Assembly (NCBI GenBank): GCA_903926465.1
Contig: CAIYJE010000141.1
Location: forward strand, 1-64,000
Source of the DNA: an uncultured Planctomycetales bacterium
GTDB taxonomy: Bacteria > Planctomycetota > Planctomycetia > Isosphaerales > Isosphaeraceae
Direction of reading: 5' to 3'
Length of the DNA: 64,000 bases
Part shown: one piece after another, positions 8,487 to 17,094 of the stretch
Layout: the number at the start of each line of letters is the position of its first letter
Numbering within the stretch: the first letter of the stretch is position 1
Position numbers and translations under genes: made by a program
Notes under the pieces: generated by a model
Databases searched by the model: none
What the model was told of the DNA's origin: nothing
Seen by the model: only the letters and a program-made list of their open reading frames with translations

Positions 8487-8528
8487 ATCCGGCCGTGCCG
8501 GCCACCTTCTCCCGCAGTGCGGGAGAAG
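8487..8528. repeat. 42-bp palindromic repeat, copy 2
   Basis: It is identical to 8182-8223 in the same orientation, about 305 bases apart. The flanks also share short similarity (CCCATCTG versus TCCCTC before the unit). Confidence 0.85.
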
Positions 8529-8721
8529 CCCTTTTGCGCTCTTGCCTCACGTTGGTCCGGCTCACCGGTAGGTTCGCCCTCCAGGGTATTTATTTTGCCC
8601 ATGTTTACACGCGTAGTCGGCGCAGATAAGAACCGGACCGGTATCGGCCCTACAGGGCTCAACCGAGTCCGTCTTGCGGGTTTGGGCCGAATTCGGCTGA
8701 AGAGTTACCAGAAATTCTCGC

Positions 8722-9357
8722 TCAGGGAGCGAGCCGCTCAATCGACCAGCTCTCACCCACCTTACGATATCGGAACCGGTCATGGAGCCGGCTGGGCCGC
8801 CCCTGCCAGAATTCAATGGCGTCCGGGACCAGGCGGTACCCACCCCAGTGCGGCGGCCGGTCAATATCTCCTTCGGGATGCTCTTTCACCAAACGCTCCA
8901 TCTCTGCTTCCAAGACCCTACGGTCTGGCAAGGCGTGGCTCTGGCGAGATGCCCAAGCCCCAAGCCGAGATCCCGGCGGTCGGCTATGAAAGTAGTTGTC
9001 AGATTCCATCGGGGTGGTTCGCTCCACAAGCCCTTCAATACGCACCTGACGCTCAAGGTCATGCCAGTAGAACACGAGCGCCGCGAACGGATTCTCCGCC
9101 AGCTCCGCCCCCTTGCGGCTATCATAGTTGGTAAAAAACGTGAACCCGCGTTCATCAACACCGCGAAGCAGAACCATGCGGGCGGAAGGACGCCCCGCTC
9201 GATCGGCCGTTGCCAGGGTCATTGCCTCTGGTTCGGGCACATTGGCGGCCACGGCCACATCGAACCAAAGCCTAAACTGCTCAAGTGGCTCGCGCGTAAG
9301 GTCGTCAATCTCCATGTATCCACGGTTGTATTCCTTGCGTCGTTCAGAGATTTCCAT
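8722..9357 (-). CDS. pdxH: Pyridoxamine 5'-phosphate oxidase
   Basis: This is an FMN-dependent enzyme of 211 residues that oxidises pyridoxamine or pyridoxine 5'-phosphate to pyridoxal 5'-phosphate, the last step of vitamin B6 synthesis and salvage. It aligns end to end with the family: [12 protein letters not shown] at the N terminus, [30 protein letters not shown], the substrate segment [15 protein letters not shown], and the C-terminal [16 protein letters not shown]. All FMN-contact segments are present and the length is normal. The ATG at 9357 fits the family start. It reads leftward as a single gene; the SDR gene ends 62 bases upstream. Confidence 0.97.
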   Translation of the reverse strand: MEISERRKEYNRGYMEIDDLTREPLEQFRLWFDVAVAANVPEPEAMTLATADRAGRPSARMVLLRGVDERGFTFFTNYDSRKGAELAENPFAALVFYWHDLERQVRIEGLVERTTPMESDNYFHSRPPGSRLGAWASRQSHALPDRRVLEAEMERLVKEHPEGDIDRPPHWGGYRLVPDAIEFWQGRPSRLHDRFRYRKVGESWSIERLAP

Positions 9358-9418
9358 GGATGGAATGGCCTCGACTGGGTTCTTGAAGTTGGGACAGGTT
9401 TGAATTTTGAGCGGGGGA

Positions 9419-10267
9419 TCAAATGTTTACACCGGTCATCTGGGCCGTCAATTCCCAGAGCCGGCCGGCTGCGGCCAGGTCGGTTGCCTGACGCGCAGGT
9501 TGAATCGGTTGGCAGCGGTAGAAGTACTCTCCAGAGTGACCAGCCGCATCCGGCGAACTTGCCAGAAAGATCGAGGTCTGGGCCCCTCGCTCTGGCGAGA
9601 TGGCAAACAGACTGGCCGTCATCCGGGTTGCGGCGCCTGGAATTCCAGGCCATGCAAAAAAGTTGGACGCCACAAAGCCTGGGTGCAGGCAGTTGGCCGT
9701 GATCGAAGAACCAAGCAACTTCCGGCTCAACTCTTTAGTGAACAAGATGTTGGCAAGCTTGGACTGGCAATAGGCAAAAAATGGCCGGTAACGGGCCCGT
9801 TCGTACTGCAGGTCGTCCCAGTTCAGGCCCCGGCGGGCGCCGCGATGCGCATCTGAGGCCACATTCACAATGCGGGCGGCCGGTGCGGCCTGTAACAGCG
9901 GCAGCAAGCCACAGGTCAGCCGAAAATAACCCAGGTGGTTCAGTGCCCAGGTCAATTCATTGCCGTCGGGGCTCAAGCATTTCTTCAAATACATGGCTCC
10001 CGCATTATTCACCAGCACGTCGAGCCGGTCATACCGCGTGCGAACTTCGGAAACCAGGTTATCAATTGATCGGGGATCGGCCAGATCGGCCGCATGGTAA
10101 GTCATTGTGGCCGGTACGCCGGCCCCCAGTTCTTCGGCAACCCGTTTGCAACGGTCCAGACTCCGGCTCACAAGCACCAGGTCTGCACCTTGCTTAGCCA
10201 GTGCTTTGGCGGTTTCCAGGCCAATGCCAGAGGTGGCTCCGGTAATCAGGCAGCGCTTTCCTTGCAT
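9419..10267 (-). CDS. Short-chain dehydrogenase/reductase (retinol-dehydrogenase-like)
   Basis: This is a classical SDR of 282 residues. The NAD(P)-binding motif TGATSGIG is near residue 9, NNAG near residue 88, the catalytic Ser in IVNVASDAH and the YxxxK motif as YCQSK. The Tyr-Cys-Gln-Ser-Lys-Leu-Ala-Asn pattern resembles the retinol dehydrogenase/WW-domain oxidoreductase subgroup. The substrate is unknown. I start at the ATG at 10267, giving [11 protein letters not shown]; an ATG ten codons upstream (10297) has a better purine stretch and is the alternative. The frame is open even further upstream but without similarity. It is divergent from ffh. Confidence 0.9.
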   Translation of the reverse strand: MQGKRCLITGATSGIGLETAKALAKQGADLVLVSRSLDRCKRVAEELGAGVPATMTYHAADLADPRSIDNLVSEVRTRYDRLDVLVNNAGAMYLKKCLSPDGNELTWALNHLGYFRLTCGLLPLLQAAPAARIVNVASDAHRGARRGLNWDDLQYERARYRPFFAYCQSKLANILFTKELSRKLLGSSITANCLHPGFVASNFFAWPGIPGAATRMTASLFAISPERGAQTSIFLASSPDAAGHSGEYFYRCQPIQPARQATDLAAAGRLWELTAQMTGVNI

Positions 10268-10481
10268 GTTGGTCTCTTTAAATTCGCCTGCTGCCATGAT
10301 CTGCCCCCCAGGTCGCCGGTCTTTGGCTTGTATCCTCTCATGATAGGCACCAGCCCGCGATCCGACGAGCCACGATGGCCTGGACTTGTAAGGCGGGATC
10401 CTGGTTACCTTGCCGCCGCCGACGGCATTCCGTACGCTAGTAGATTCAAGAGTGAATTGATACGCGCCTGGACTCCCGCAC

Positions 10482-11984
10482 ATGTTTGATGACATCCAGA
10501 AACGGCTTACATCGGCTATCGGAAAGTTTCGCCCCCGGGGCTTGCTGACCGAGGCCAATATTCAGGACGGCTTGCGCGAGGTTCGGACAGCGCTTTTGGA
10601 AGCCGACGTCAACTATAAAGTTGTCCAAGACTTCATGGCCCGGATCAGCGAAAAGGCTGTCGGCCAGCAACTGATCAAGAGCGTTCGCCCAGACCAGCAG
10701 TTCGTGAAGATTGTGCACGACGAGCTGCTGGCCTTGATGGGGCCCACAGATCCGTCGATCCGTTTTGAAAAGAGCGGAACCACGGTCTTGATGTTGTGCG
10801 GTCTTCAGGGGGCCGGCAAAACGACCACCTGCGGTAAGCTGGCCAAGGCGTTGGTGGCCCAGGGGCGTCGGCCAATCTTGGTTGCGGCCGACCTACAGCG
10901 GCCGGCCGCCGTTGAGCAACTCAAGGTTCTTGGCCAGCAACTTGAGATCCCGGTTTATAGCGAGACCGACTCGAATCCGGTCAAGGTTTGCCAGAATGCG
11001 CTGGTGGAAGCCAACCGCCAGAACCGCGATACGATCATTCTGGATACCGCGGGCCGATTGCACATTGACGATGAGCTCATGGGAGAGCTCAAGCAGATTG
11101 AGAAGAAGGTCAAGCCGCACCACGTCTTCCTGGTTTGCGACTCGCTGACGGGCCAAGACGCGGTCCAAAGTGCCCAGGCTTTTAACGAAGCTCTGGAACT
11201 GGACGGCGTGATTTTGACCAAGCTCGATGGCGATGCCCGCGGTGGAGCCGCGCTCTCCATCCGGCAGGTGACCGGCGTACCGATCAAGTTCGTCGGCATG
11301 GGTGAGAAGCTGGACAAGCTCCAGCCATTCGATCCCCAGCGGCTGGTTGGCCAGATGCTGGGCATGGGAGACATTGTTGGCCTGGTAGAGGCTGCGCAAG
11401 GGGCCGTTGATCAGGAAGAAGCGGAACGCCAGCAAGAAAAGCTTTCCAAGGGGAAATTTGATCTCAACGATTTCCGCAAGCAGATCGTGATGATCAAGAA
11501 GATGGGGTCGGTGAATGACCTCATGGGCAAGATTCCGGGGATGAGCCAGTTCAAGGAGAAGATGGAAGACGTTGATGCGGATATGGAGGTGAAGCGAATT
11601 CAGGGGATCATCGACAGCATGACCCAGAAGGAGCGAGCCAACCCCAACCTCATCGACATCTCTCGGCGGCGGCGAATTGCCCAGGGCGCGGGCGTGGAAG
11701 CGGCCGACGTTTCCGGCCTGGTCAAGCAGTTTGACGGCATGGCCGCCATGGTCCGGCAAATCTCCCAGCTCTCGATGATGGACCGGCTGAAAGCACTCAC
11801 CGGCCTGGGCCAGGCGGCGGCGTTTAACCCCAACGCCAGGCTGATTTCCCCCAAGCAAGGGACGGGCAAGCGTCTGACCCCCAAGGAAAAGGCCAAGCTG
11901 CAAAAGCAGCGTGAGAAAGACGAACGCAAGGCCCGCAAAGAAGTTCGGGATCAGCGGAAGCAATCGCCGGGGTCTCCAGAATGA
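10482..11984 (+). CDS. ffh: Signal recognition particle protein Ffh
   Basis: This is the SRP54 GTPase, 500 residues, which binds signal peptides on ribosomes and delivers them to FtsY at the membrane. It has an N domain (MFDDIQKRLTSAIGKFRP), a G domain with GLQGAGKTT (107-115), DTAGRLHID and TKLDGDARGG, and a Met-rich M domain from about residue 330 with the RNA-binding helix region SRRRRIAQGAG. A basic tail follows. It heads a co-directional run (small membrane protein, rpsP, trmD, rplS). The stop codon overlaps the next start (ATGA, 11981-11984). Confidence 0.98.
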   Translation: MFDDIQKRLTSAIGKFRPRGLLTEANIQDGLREVRTALLEADVNYKVVQDFMARISEKAVGQQLIKSVRPDQQFVKIVHDELLALMGPTDPSIRFEKSGTTVLMLCGLQGAGKTTTCGKLAKALVAQGRRPILVAADLQRPAAVEQLKVLGQQLEIPVYSETDSNPVKVCQNALVEANRQNRDTIILDTAGRLHIDDELMGELKQIEKKVKPHHVFLVCDSLTGQDAVQSAQAFNEALELDGVILTKLDGDARGGAALSIRQVTGVPIKFVGMGEKLDKLQPFDPQRLVGQMLGMGDIVGLVEAAQGAVDQEEAERQQEKLSKGKFDLNDFRKQIVMIKKMGSVNDLMGKIPGMSQFKEKMEDVDADMEVKRIQGIIDSMTQKERANPNLIDISRRRRIAQGAGVEAADVSGLVKQFDGMAAMVRQISQLSMMDRLKALTGLGQAAAFNPNARLISPKQGTGKRLTPKEKAKLQKQREKDERKARKEVRDQRKQSPGSPE

Positions 11985-12457
11985 GCAAGCCCAACCCTGG
12001 TCCAAGCTACAAACCGGCCCCCGCGTTTTCCCCGAATGAACCCATTGAGCAGGTTCGAGCCCGGGTTCATGGCCGCCTGCTGCTGATGCTCATGGCCTTG
12101 GTGGCCGTGCTGGCCAGCTTTTTGATCAGTATGTTCATTGGCCGTCCCCGGACAGACCTGACCGTGGCCGATTGCTTGCCTCCGGGCGTTTCGCTGGAAA
12201 CACGGCTTGGTTCCGAAAATCCGGGGATGAACGTTGGTCAGCAACTTGAGGCCCTGGGGGTTCAGGTCCAGAATGGTGTGCTGATTGACCGTGATGGCGT
12301 TCCGATCGGGTTCTCTTCGGAGGAACTCAAGCCCAGAGAGCCGGAAGGGCTCTCGAAAAAATCTGGGGCTTCCAAGAATAAAATGGGGATGCAATCGGCT
12401 TACAGAGTCATTACAATCTCCAAATTCGATCCCGCAAAACCGTCTGAAGCACCCTGA
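11981..12457 (+). CDS. Unknown small membrane protein coupled to ffh
   Basis: This is a 158-residue protein I do not recognise. A Pro-rich N terminus is followed by a basic patch and one membrane helix (about residues 34-54, LLLMLMALVAVLASFLISMF), then a soluble C-terminal half without clear motifs. By charge the N terminus should be cytoplasmic. Its ATG overlaps the ffh stop (ATGA), so the two are translationally coupled and expressed together. The position between ffh and rpsP hints at a link to protein export or membrane-bound translation, but this is inference from context only. Confidence 0.75.
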   Translation: MSKPNPGPSYKPAPAFSPNEPIEQVRARVHGRLLLMLMALVAVLASFLISMFIGRPRTDLTVADCLPPGVSLETRLGSENPGMNVGQQLEALGVQVQNGVLIDRDGVPIGFSSEELKPREPEGLSKKSGASKNKMGMQSAYRVITISKFDPAKPSEAP

Positions 12458-12643
12458 ATGGGGTGTGTCAACCGTTTTTCGGTGTTCGCTCGACCTGGTT
12501 TGTCCGTTGACAGGGTTTATTCCAGCCTCTGGCGCTGGAATGCGGAATCGCCGTAGGCCCGGGACCGATTCTGCCCCCAGTACTGGGGTTCACAAAGCAA
12601 ACCCGCTGGACTCGCCATGCCTCCGGGCCGGAGGAAGTGGTTC

Positions 12644-12964
12644 GTGGTTCGTATACGCATGAAGTCGATGGGTCGTCGTCACCGTCCGTTTTTCCGCATT
12701 TGCGCCATGGATTCTCGCACCCCACGCGATGGGCGAACGATCGAGGAACTCGGGTGGTATGACCCGATGGTCCGCAATGAAGCCGCCCGTGAGTTTCTGG
12801 AAGCCAACCGCATTCGTTACTGGCTTTCGGTGGGCGCTCAGCCTAGCGATAAGGTCGCTGCCATGCTCAAGCGGCACGGCATCTTGAAGCCAGGCCCAGG
12901 CGAGCCCTGGGAACTGCCCACCCCACCCGCTGCAGCAGCCGCTCCCACGACTCCCGAAGCCTGA
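12644..12964 (+). CDS. rpsP: 30S ribosomal protein S16
   Basis: This is S16, a structural protein of the small ribosomal subunit. It reads VRIRMKSMGRRHRPFFRIC, then MDSRTPRDGRTIEELGWYDP and a region ending KVAAMLKRHGILKPGP. The start is GTG at 12644: GGAGGAAG ends 6 bases upstream, and the product then begins exactly where S16 proteins do. An ATG at 12617 would put the ribosome-binding site inside the gene. The 106-residue product carries a short Ala/Pro-rich C-terminal tail beyond the conserved domain. It is followed by trmD and rplS, the common rpsP-trmD-rplS order. Confidence 0.95.
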   Translation: MVRIRMKSMGRRHRPFFRICAMDSRTPRDGRTIEELGWYDPMVRNEAAREFLEANRIRYWLSVGAQPSDKVAAMLKRHGILKPGPGEPWELPTPPAAAAAPTTPEA

Positions 12965-13005
12965 ACCTGAGGAGATCCCGCTCTCGTGGCGAGGACTTTT
13001 CAACC

Positions 13006-13758
13006 ATGGACCTTGAACCGGAACGCGAGGAACGGCCCGAGCCGTCTCTGGATCCATTACGGATTCAGTTCGATGTGCTAACGCTGTTCCCCGGCCTGTT
13101 CGGTGGGTTTCTGGACGAGAGCATTCTCAGCCGTGCTATTGAGCGTGGATTGGTGCAGGTCAGGACCTGGAATATTCGAGACTGGGCCGAAGGGAAGCAT
13201 CTGCAAGTCGACGACCGCCCGTTTGGTGGCGGTCCAGGCATGGTTCTCATGGCTCCTCCGGTGGTTTCGGCGGTGGAAGCTGTGCAAGCCAAAGCAGAAA
13301 AACCCGGCCGGCTCATTGCTCTCTCGCCTCGTGGTCGTCGCTTGGATCAGGCTTTTGTCCAAGAACTGGCTCAAGAATCTCGGATCGTGCTGCTTTGCGG
13401 CCGGTATGAGGGGTTCGATGAGCGGATCATTGAAGTTCTTGGCCCAGAACTGGTCTCCATTGGCGATTACGTGCTTTCTGGAGGCGAGGTGGCTGCCATG
13501 GTTGTTATCGACGCTGTGATGAGACTCATCCCCGGCGTTCTTGGAGACGACCAAAGCGCTCTCGATGAATCTTTTGGTCCCGACGGCGGTCTGGAATATC
13601 CCCACTACACCCGGCCTCGGCTTTTCCGCGGACTCGCGGTGCCCGAGGTCTTGCTCGGCGGCAACCACAAGGCAATTGCTAGCTGGCGCCTGAGCAATCG
13701 TTCCCAACAACCGACCGAATCACCCGGATGCCCAACATCGCATCCGATCGATCCATGA
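13006..13758 (+). CDS. trmD: tRNA (guanine-37-N1)-methyltransferase TrmD
   Basis: This is a SPOUT-class methyltransferase of 250 residues, which makes m1G37 next to the anticodon of tRNAs reading CNN codons and so prevents frameshifting. The trefoil-knot signatures are clear: DDRPFGGGPGMVL, LLCGRYEGFDERI and SIGDYVLSGGEVAAM. Substrate-contact residues follow in HYTRPRLFRGLAVPEVLLGG. A non-conserved N-terminal extension of about 18 charged residues precedes IQFDVLTLFPG. It lies between rpsP and rplS as in most bacteria. Confidence 0.97.
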   Translation: MDLEPEREERPEPSLDPLRIQFDVLTLFPGLFGGFLDESILSRAIERGLVQVRTWNIRDWAEGKHLQVDDRPFGGGPGMVLMAPPVVSAVEAVQAKAEKPGRLIALSPRGRRLDQAFVQELAQESRIVLLCGRYEGFDERIIEVLGPELVSIGDYVLSGGEVAAMVVIDAVMRLIPGVLGDDQSALDESFGPDGGLEYPHYTRPRLFRGLAVPEVLLGGNHKAIASWRLSNRSQQPTESPGCPTSHPIDP

Positions 13759-13779
13759 CCTGAAAGGACCTTGACCGCC

Positions 13780-14277
13780 ATGCAAAACAAATTCATGGAA
13801 CACGTCGAATCTGCGTGCCTGAAAGAAAAGGTACCCAGCTTCGAAATCGGCGATACCGTCGATGTTCACGTGAGAATTCTCGAAGGCGAGAAAGAACGTA
13901 TTCAGATTTTCAACGGCGTGGTGATTGCCCGTTCGGGCAGCAGCACCCGTGAGATGTTCGTCGTCAGACGCATCGTGCAGGGCGAAGGCGTGGAGCGTAA
14001 GTTCCCACTGCAGTCTCCCCGCATCGCCGACATTGTGGTGAAGCGGTCTGGCAAGGTTCGTCGCGCCAAGCTGTACTTCCTCCGCGACCGTACCGGCAAG
14101 GCCGTACGGCTCAAGGAACGGGCTCCAGCGAAGCTCACGGCTGCTCAGGCACAGGCTGTCAAGCAGGAGAAGCGCGAAATCCGCAAGACCAACAAGAAGG
14201 CCAAGGCCGACGCCAAGGTGGCTCGCGCCGCCGCTGCCGCCGACTCCAAGGCCAACTCCGCCGAATCCGATTCCTGA
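13780..14277 (+). CDS. rplS: 50S ribosomal protein L19
   Basis: This is L19, located at the subunit interface of the ribosome; 165 residues. The conserved part (about residues 1-115) contains FEIGDTVDVHVRI, ERIQIFNGVVIARSG, TFRRI-like EMFVVRRIVQGEGVER, and RSGKVRRAKLYFLRDRTGKA. A Lys/Ala-rich tail of about 50 residues follows, unusual for most bacteria. I choose the ATG at 13780, with AAAGGACC about 9 bases upstream, over the TTG at 13771, which would be too close to the ribosome-binding site. It is the last gene of the operon and precedes the terminator at 14313. Confidence 0.96.
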   Translation: MQNKFMEHVESACLKEKVPSFEIGDTVDVHVRILEGEKERIQIFNGVVIARSGSSTREMFVVRRIVQGEGVERKFPLQSPRIADIVVKRSGKVRRAKLYFLRDRTGKAVRLKERAPAKLTAAQAQAVKQEKREIRKTNKKAKADAKVARAAAAADSKANSAESDS

Positions 14278-14312
14278 GCAACGCTCGGGGTCGATTTTTG
14301 CAAGGTATCCAG

Positions 14313-14351
14313 AAACGCCCGGGCCCCAAACGGCCCGGGCGTTTCTGTTTC
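14313..14351 (+). terminator. Intrinsic terminator of the ffh-rplS operon
   Basis: The stem AAACGCCCGGGCC / GGCCCGGGCGTTT (arms 14313-14325 and 14332-14344) is followed by CTGTTT. It is 35 bases after the rplS stop. Confidence 0.92.
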
Positions 14352-14827
14352 CCGGCTGAGCCGTTTTGGCACCAATCAGCCAAATTCAGAAGCATTGAGA
14401 TCCGAGAGTTCCCGTCTTGTCAGAACGATTCTTTTAGCCCAGGGACCAAGAAATCCTGAGAAAGCCGCACGGCTCTTACGAGCCTTGAACTGCGTTCATC
14501 GAGGCTCATCTTTGCAGGAACAAGAACTCGCCTCGGAGAGGCGAGCGACTTTATCAGACCCGCTCCTCCAAGGTGTGAGGCATGGGCAGCCCATCAACCC
14601 AGCCCTTTGATCTGGGCTCTTGGAACCGGGCCTTCAAGTCCGGAAAAGAGCGAGGTGACCTGGAGAAGCTCGGGGCATTCCTAAAGTGATGGTCCGCTCG
14701 CTCGCGTAACGGAACCTTTCGGCGCTTTGAGGGTTGGCTTGCTTCAAACTCCAATTCGCCGCAAGCCTGGGGCGCGTTCTGAAACGTTCGCCCGCTTCTG
14801 GAGACCCAGACAGATCATTGCGGGGCC
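14352..14827. other. Intergenic region with a dispersed repeat
   Basis: No gene is supported between the rplS terminator and the membrane protein gene ending at 14828. It holds copy A (14403-14559) of a degenerate repeat whose second copy is at 60799-60905. Confidence 0.55.
14403..14559. repeat. Dispersed repeat, copy A
   Basis: The 5' part starts CGAGAGTTCCCGTC and the 3' part contains GAACTCGCCTCGGAGAGGC and GCGACTTT-TCAGA; both blocks recur at 60799-60905. Copy A carries about 50 extra bases between the blocks. A perfect 8-bp hairpin, CTCGCCTC-GGA-GAGGCGAG (14527-14545), lies in the 3' block. Confidence 0.65.
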
Positions 14828-16195
14828 TCACCAGTTTCGAGGCCTGATCCCCTCGCTGAGCCCACGGCTGACCTCGGTATCTCCCCAGTCCCAGAGCCGG
14901 GCATGGTCCAGATCCGAGTTTGTGGGCTGGCCGTGCCATGTGCTTGGGTAACAGAGAAACCCGACAGCCTGAAGCGATCCGGCAATCAGCAAAGAGGCCC
15001 AGAACAGGGTCAGCCGAAACCGTGTCCAGCCGGTTCTGCAATCGAGACCGTAGGCCAGCAAGAGCGCCAGGATGGGCGTGGCGTCGATCCAGAACCGGGG
15101 CCCAAAGCAGTGCCCTGCCCACCAGCAGGAATACTTGGAGAGCAGCCCAAGGTTTGCAACCAGGCCAAGGACCAAGGCCCCCTCAAGTGATTTCCAGCCT
15201 CGCAGGCGGAGCACCTGGGGAATGGCAAAAACGGCAATCAGGACCCAGGGGCAGTAAACCAGCAACCCGTGGCTCGGGCTGAGCAGCGTTCCCAGCAGGC
15301 CGGTGCCAAGGTTCCCGGTCCAGGTTCCTCTTACTCCGTGGGCCCAGGGGTGCATTTGCTCAATCTGGGCATAGCCGCCGGTCAGCGTTTTGAAGAACCA
15401 AACGTTGTAAAAGGCTAGCGGGAGCGCCACCAAGAGGCCGGCCAGCATGAACGCCAGGAACCGACTGCGACCAAAGGCCCACCGCACCCAGCCAGCCAGG
15501 GGGACCACAAACACCAGGTCGATGGGGCGGCACGCCACCATCATGGCCAGGAAGAAGCCACTCAGGCCCATGGGCAGGCGTCCTGGATTCGGCAGGCTGA
15601 GTGCCAGCAACGCCAGCGAGAAACAGAGCATGGCGGGGCCATGCTGCCAGAGCGCCTGGCTGCCGGTTGACCACTGGTCTGAACCTAGTGAAGCGGTCAG
15701 CACAACCGGGAGCGCCACCCGCCCGAGCCCTATCCGCTGGAGCCAGAACCAAAGCACCACGGCCGTGAGCGCGGCCATGGCGGCGGCCGCGTTTTTGCCC
15801 AGAAATGTGGCCATTTCAATAGCCTGTGCGGGCGCTGCATCCCAGCCTGGGCGAACAAGATCGAGCAGCAGAATCTGGGGCCACTCAAACGGCAAGGCCA
15901 CAAGCGCAGGCCCAAGTGGGTAGCGGGAGACCGCATGCCCGCGTACCTCGGTGCCGTAGCCGGGAATTCGGCCCAAGGGATCTCGAATGGCGGACGCAAA
16001 CCGATCGAGGTAGGGCCCGTCGCCTCGTACGATCGCCAGCGGTAGAAGCGTGGCGGGGACCGTGTCTCCGCCGCCAACTTCTCGCCCATTCAAGCAGTAA
16101 ATCAGAAACAGGTTGAGCCCCAGAAGCCAGGGGACCAGCCAGCGCTGGTGGCTCTGAGTTCCTGGAGTCTGGCGTCTCTCGGGTTGCTTGATCAT
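14828..16195 (-). CDS. Polytopic membrane protein, possible glycosyltransferase
   Basis: This is a 455-residue protein with roughly ten predicted membrane helices. A hydrophobic N-terminal helix (LVPWLLGLNLFLIYCLNG) is followed by an extracytoplasmic-looking loop with GGGDTVPATLLPLAI and YGTEVRGHAVSRYPLGPAL, reminiscent of the first loop of GT-C membrane glycosyltransferases (GT39/ArnT type), in which an acidic residue acts. LLSPSHGLLVYCPWVLIA in the second half is also seen in such proteins. Donor and acceptor are unknown. It reads leftward alone, with the next upstream gene on the same strand 55 bases away (VIT protein). Confidence 0.65.
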   Translation of the reverse strand: MIKQPERRQTPGTQSHQRWLVPWLLGLNLFLIYCLNGREVGGGDTVPATLLPLAIVRGDGPYLDRFASAIRDPLGRIPGYGTEVRGHAVSRYPLGPALVALPFEWPQILLLDLVRPGWDAAPAQAIEMATFLGKNAAAAMAALTAVVLWFWLQRIGLGRVALPVVLTASLGSDQWSTGSQALWQHGPAMLCFSLALLALSLPNPGRLPMGLSGFFLAMMVACRPIDLVFVVPLAGWVRWAFGRSRFLAFMLAGLLVALPLAFYNVWFFKTLTGGYAQIEQMHPWAHGVRGTWTGNLGTGLLGTLLSPSHGLLVYCPWVLIAVFAIPQVLRLRGWKSLEGALVLGLVANLGLLSKYSCWWAGHCFGPRFWIDATPILALLLAYGLDCRTGWTRFRLTLFWASLLIAGSLQAVGFLCYPSTWHGQPTNSDLDHARLWDWGDTEVSRGLSEGIRPRNW

Positions 16196-16250
16196 CCCTG
16201 ATCACTCCTGACTTCCGTGAGTGTTGCGAACACAGAAGCCGCGTTCGAAC

Positions 16251-16943
16251 TCAGCCGAGCAACTTTGCCAGCGTGAAGGCCGCGGTGGCCGCGAGCCCCC
16301 CCACGCCCACCGTTTGCCAGGCGCTTCGGAATGGCGTGCTGCCCGTGAACCGCCCCTTGATGTAGCCAAACACCGCCAGGGCCAGCAACGTGACCAGCAC
16401 CGAAACCAGCAACGCGTTGTGCAGTGAATTGATGAAAAAGTAGGGCGAAAGGGGGATCATGCCACCGGCGATGTACGAGATTGCAATCGTCAGGGCGCTG
16501 TTCAGGGCTCGACCGCGATCTGGTTTTTCCAGGCCAAGCTCAAAGCGCATCATGAAGTCGACCCAGCGGTCCCGATCGCCGCTGATCCCGTCGACCACTT
16601 CTTGCACGGTGGTTTCTGGTAGGCCGTACTGCCTGAAGACGATCGCAACCTCTTCACGCTCTTTCTCAGGGATGTCGTACGTTTCCCTGATCTCGATTTC
16701 TCGCTCATTGTCGTAATGTTCAGCGTCTGTCTTGGCGGCCAGGTAGCCGCCCAGGCCCATTGCAATGGCGCCGGCCGCCACTTCGGCCAGACCGGCCGTG
16801 ATGATCACGGTGGTGGAATCCACTGCGCCAGAGAGCCCGGCCGCCAGCGCAAACGGAACGGTCAGGCCATCAGACATCCCAATCACCACGTCGCGAACAC
16901 TCTCTGACGCTGTGAAATGCTTCTCTACGTGGTGATGAATCAC
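16251..16943 (-). CDS. VIT-family iron/manganese transporter
   Basis: This 230-residue membrane protein belongs to the VIT1/CCC1 family, which exports or sequesters Fe2+ and Mn2+. It has TM1 with VIGMSDGLTVPFALAAGL, TM2 AGLAEVAAGAIAMGLGGYLA, a cytoplasmic acidic segment (IREIEIRETYDIPEKEREEV region, about 80-130) that in VIT1 binds metal, and three further helices. Length and helix count fit. The start MIHHHVEKHFTASESVRDVV fits the family. No iron regulator site is evident. It may be cotranscribed with the membrane protein downstream (55-base gap). Confidence 0.93.
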   Translation of the reverse strand: MIHHHVEKHFTASESVRDVVIGMSDGLTVPFALAAGLSGAVDSTTVIITAGLAEVAAGAIAMGLGGYLAAKTDAEHYDNEREIEIRETYDIPEKEREEVAIVFRQYGLPETTVQEVVDGISGDRDRWVDFMMRFELGLEKPDRGRALNSALTIAISYIAGGMIPLSPYFFINSLHNALLVSVLVTLLALAVFGYIKGRFTGSTPFRSAWQTVGVGGLAATAAFTLAKLLG

Positions 16944-17094
16944 AGGTCTCTCATCTTCTCAATCTGTTGAAACGCGGGGCCAGAATCCTTTTTTCCAACG
17001 GCAGCACAGGACTCACATCTTGCCGGGGAAAGGGCATTCGTTGCAAGCTCACCACAAGGTCGTGCGCTGAATTCGGCTGACTGTTGACGTTTTT

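Larger units (their letters stand above)
8034..8721. other. Repeat-rich intergenic region
   Basis: I support no gene in these 688 bases. It holds two identical 42-bp copies of a two-hairpin repeat (8182-8223 and 8487-8528). It also has two degenerate copies of a motif of the form GAGCCCGNANCGTNAGNGANNGG (near 8310 and 8369), and a fragment CCAGGGCGTTACCC (near 8085) resembling one at 53845. A long open frame crosses the region but has no ribosome-binding site and runs antisense into pdxH. Confidence 0.7.

Noticed and set aside
8346-9134. A 262-codon open frame on the plus strand
   Set aside because: It crosses the REP-like repeats and then runs antisense to pdxH. It has no ribosome-binding site and no family resemblance.
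10298-10481. Possible SRP RNA (ffs) gene near ffh
   Set aside because: The short gap upstream of ffh shows no SRP RNA core (no GGAAGCA...AGCAG pattern).
10893-12005. A 370-codon open frame on the minus strand
   Set aside because: It is antisense to ffh and its sequence is only the shadow of a GC-rich coding frame.
12617-12643. ATG start 9 codons upstream for rpsP
   Set aside because: It puts GGAGGAAG inside the gene; the GTG at 12644 has that site at a proper distance and matches the family start.
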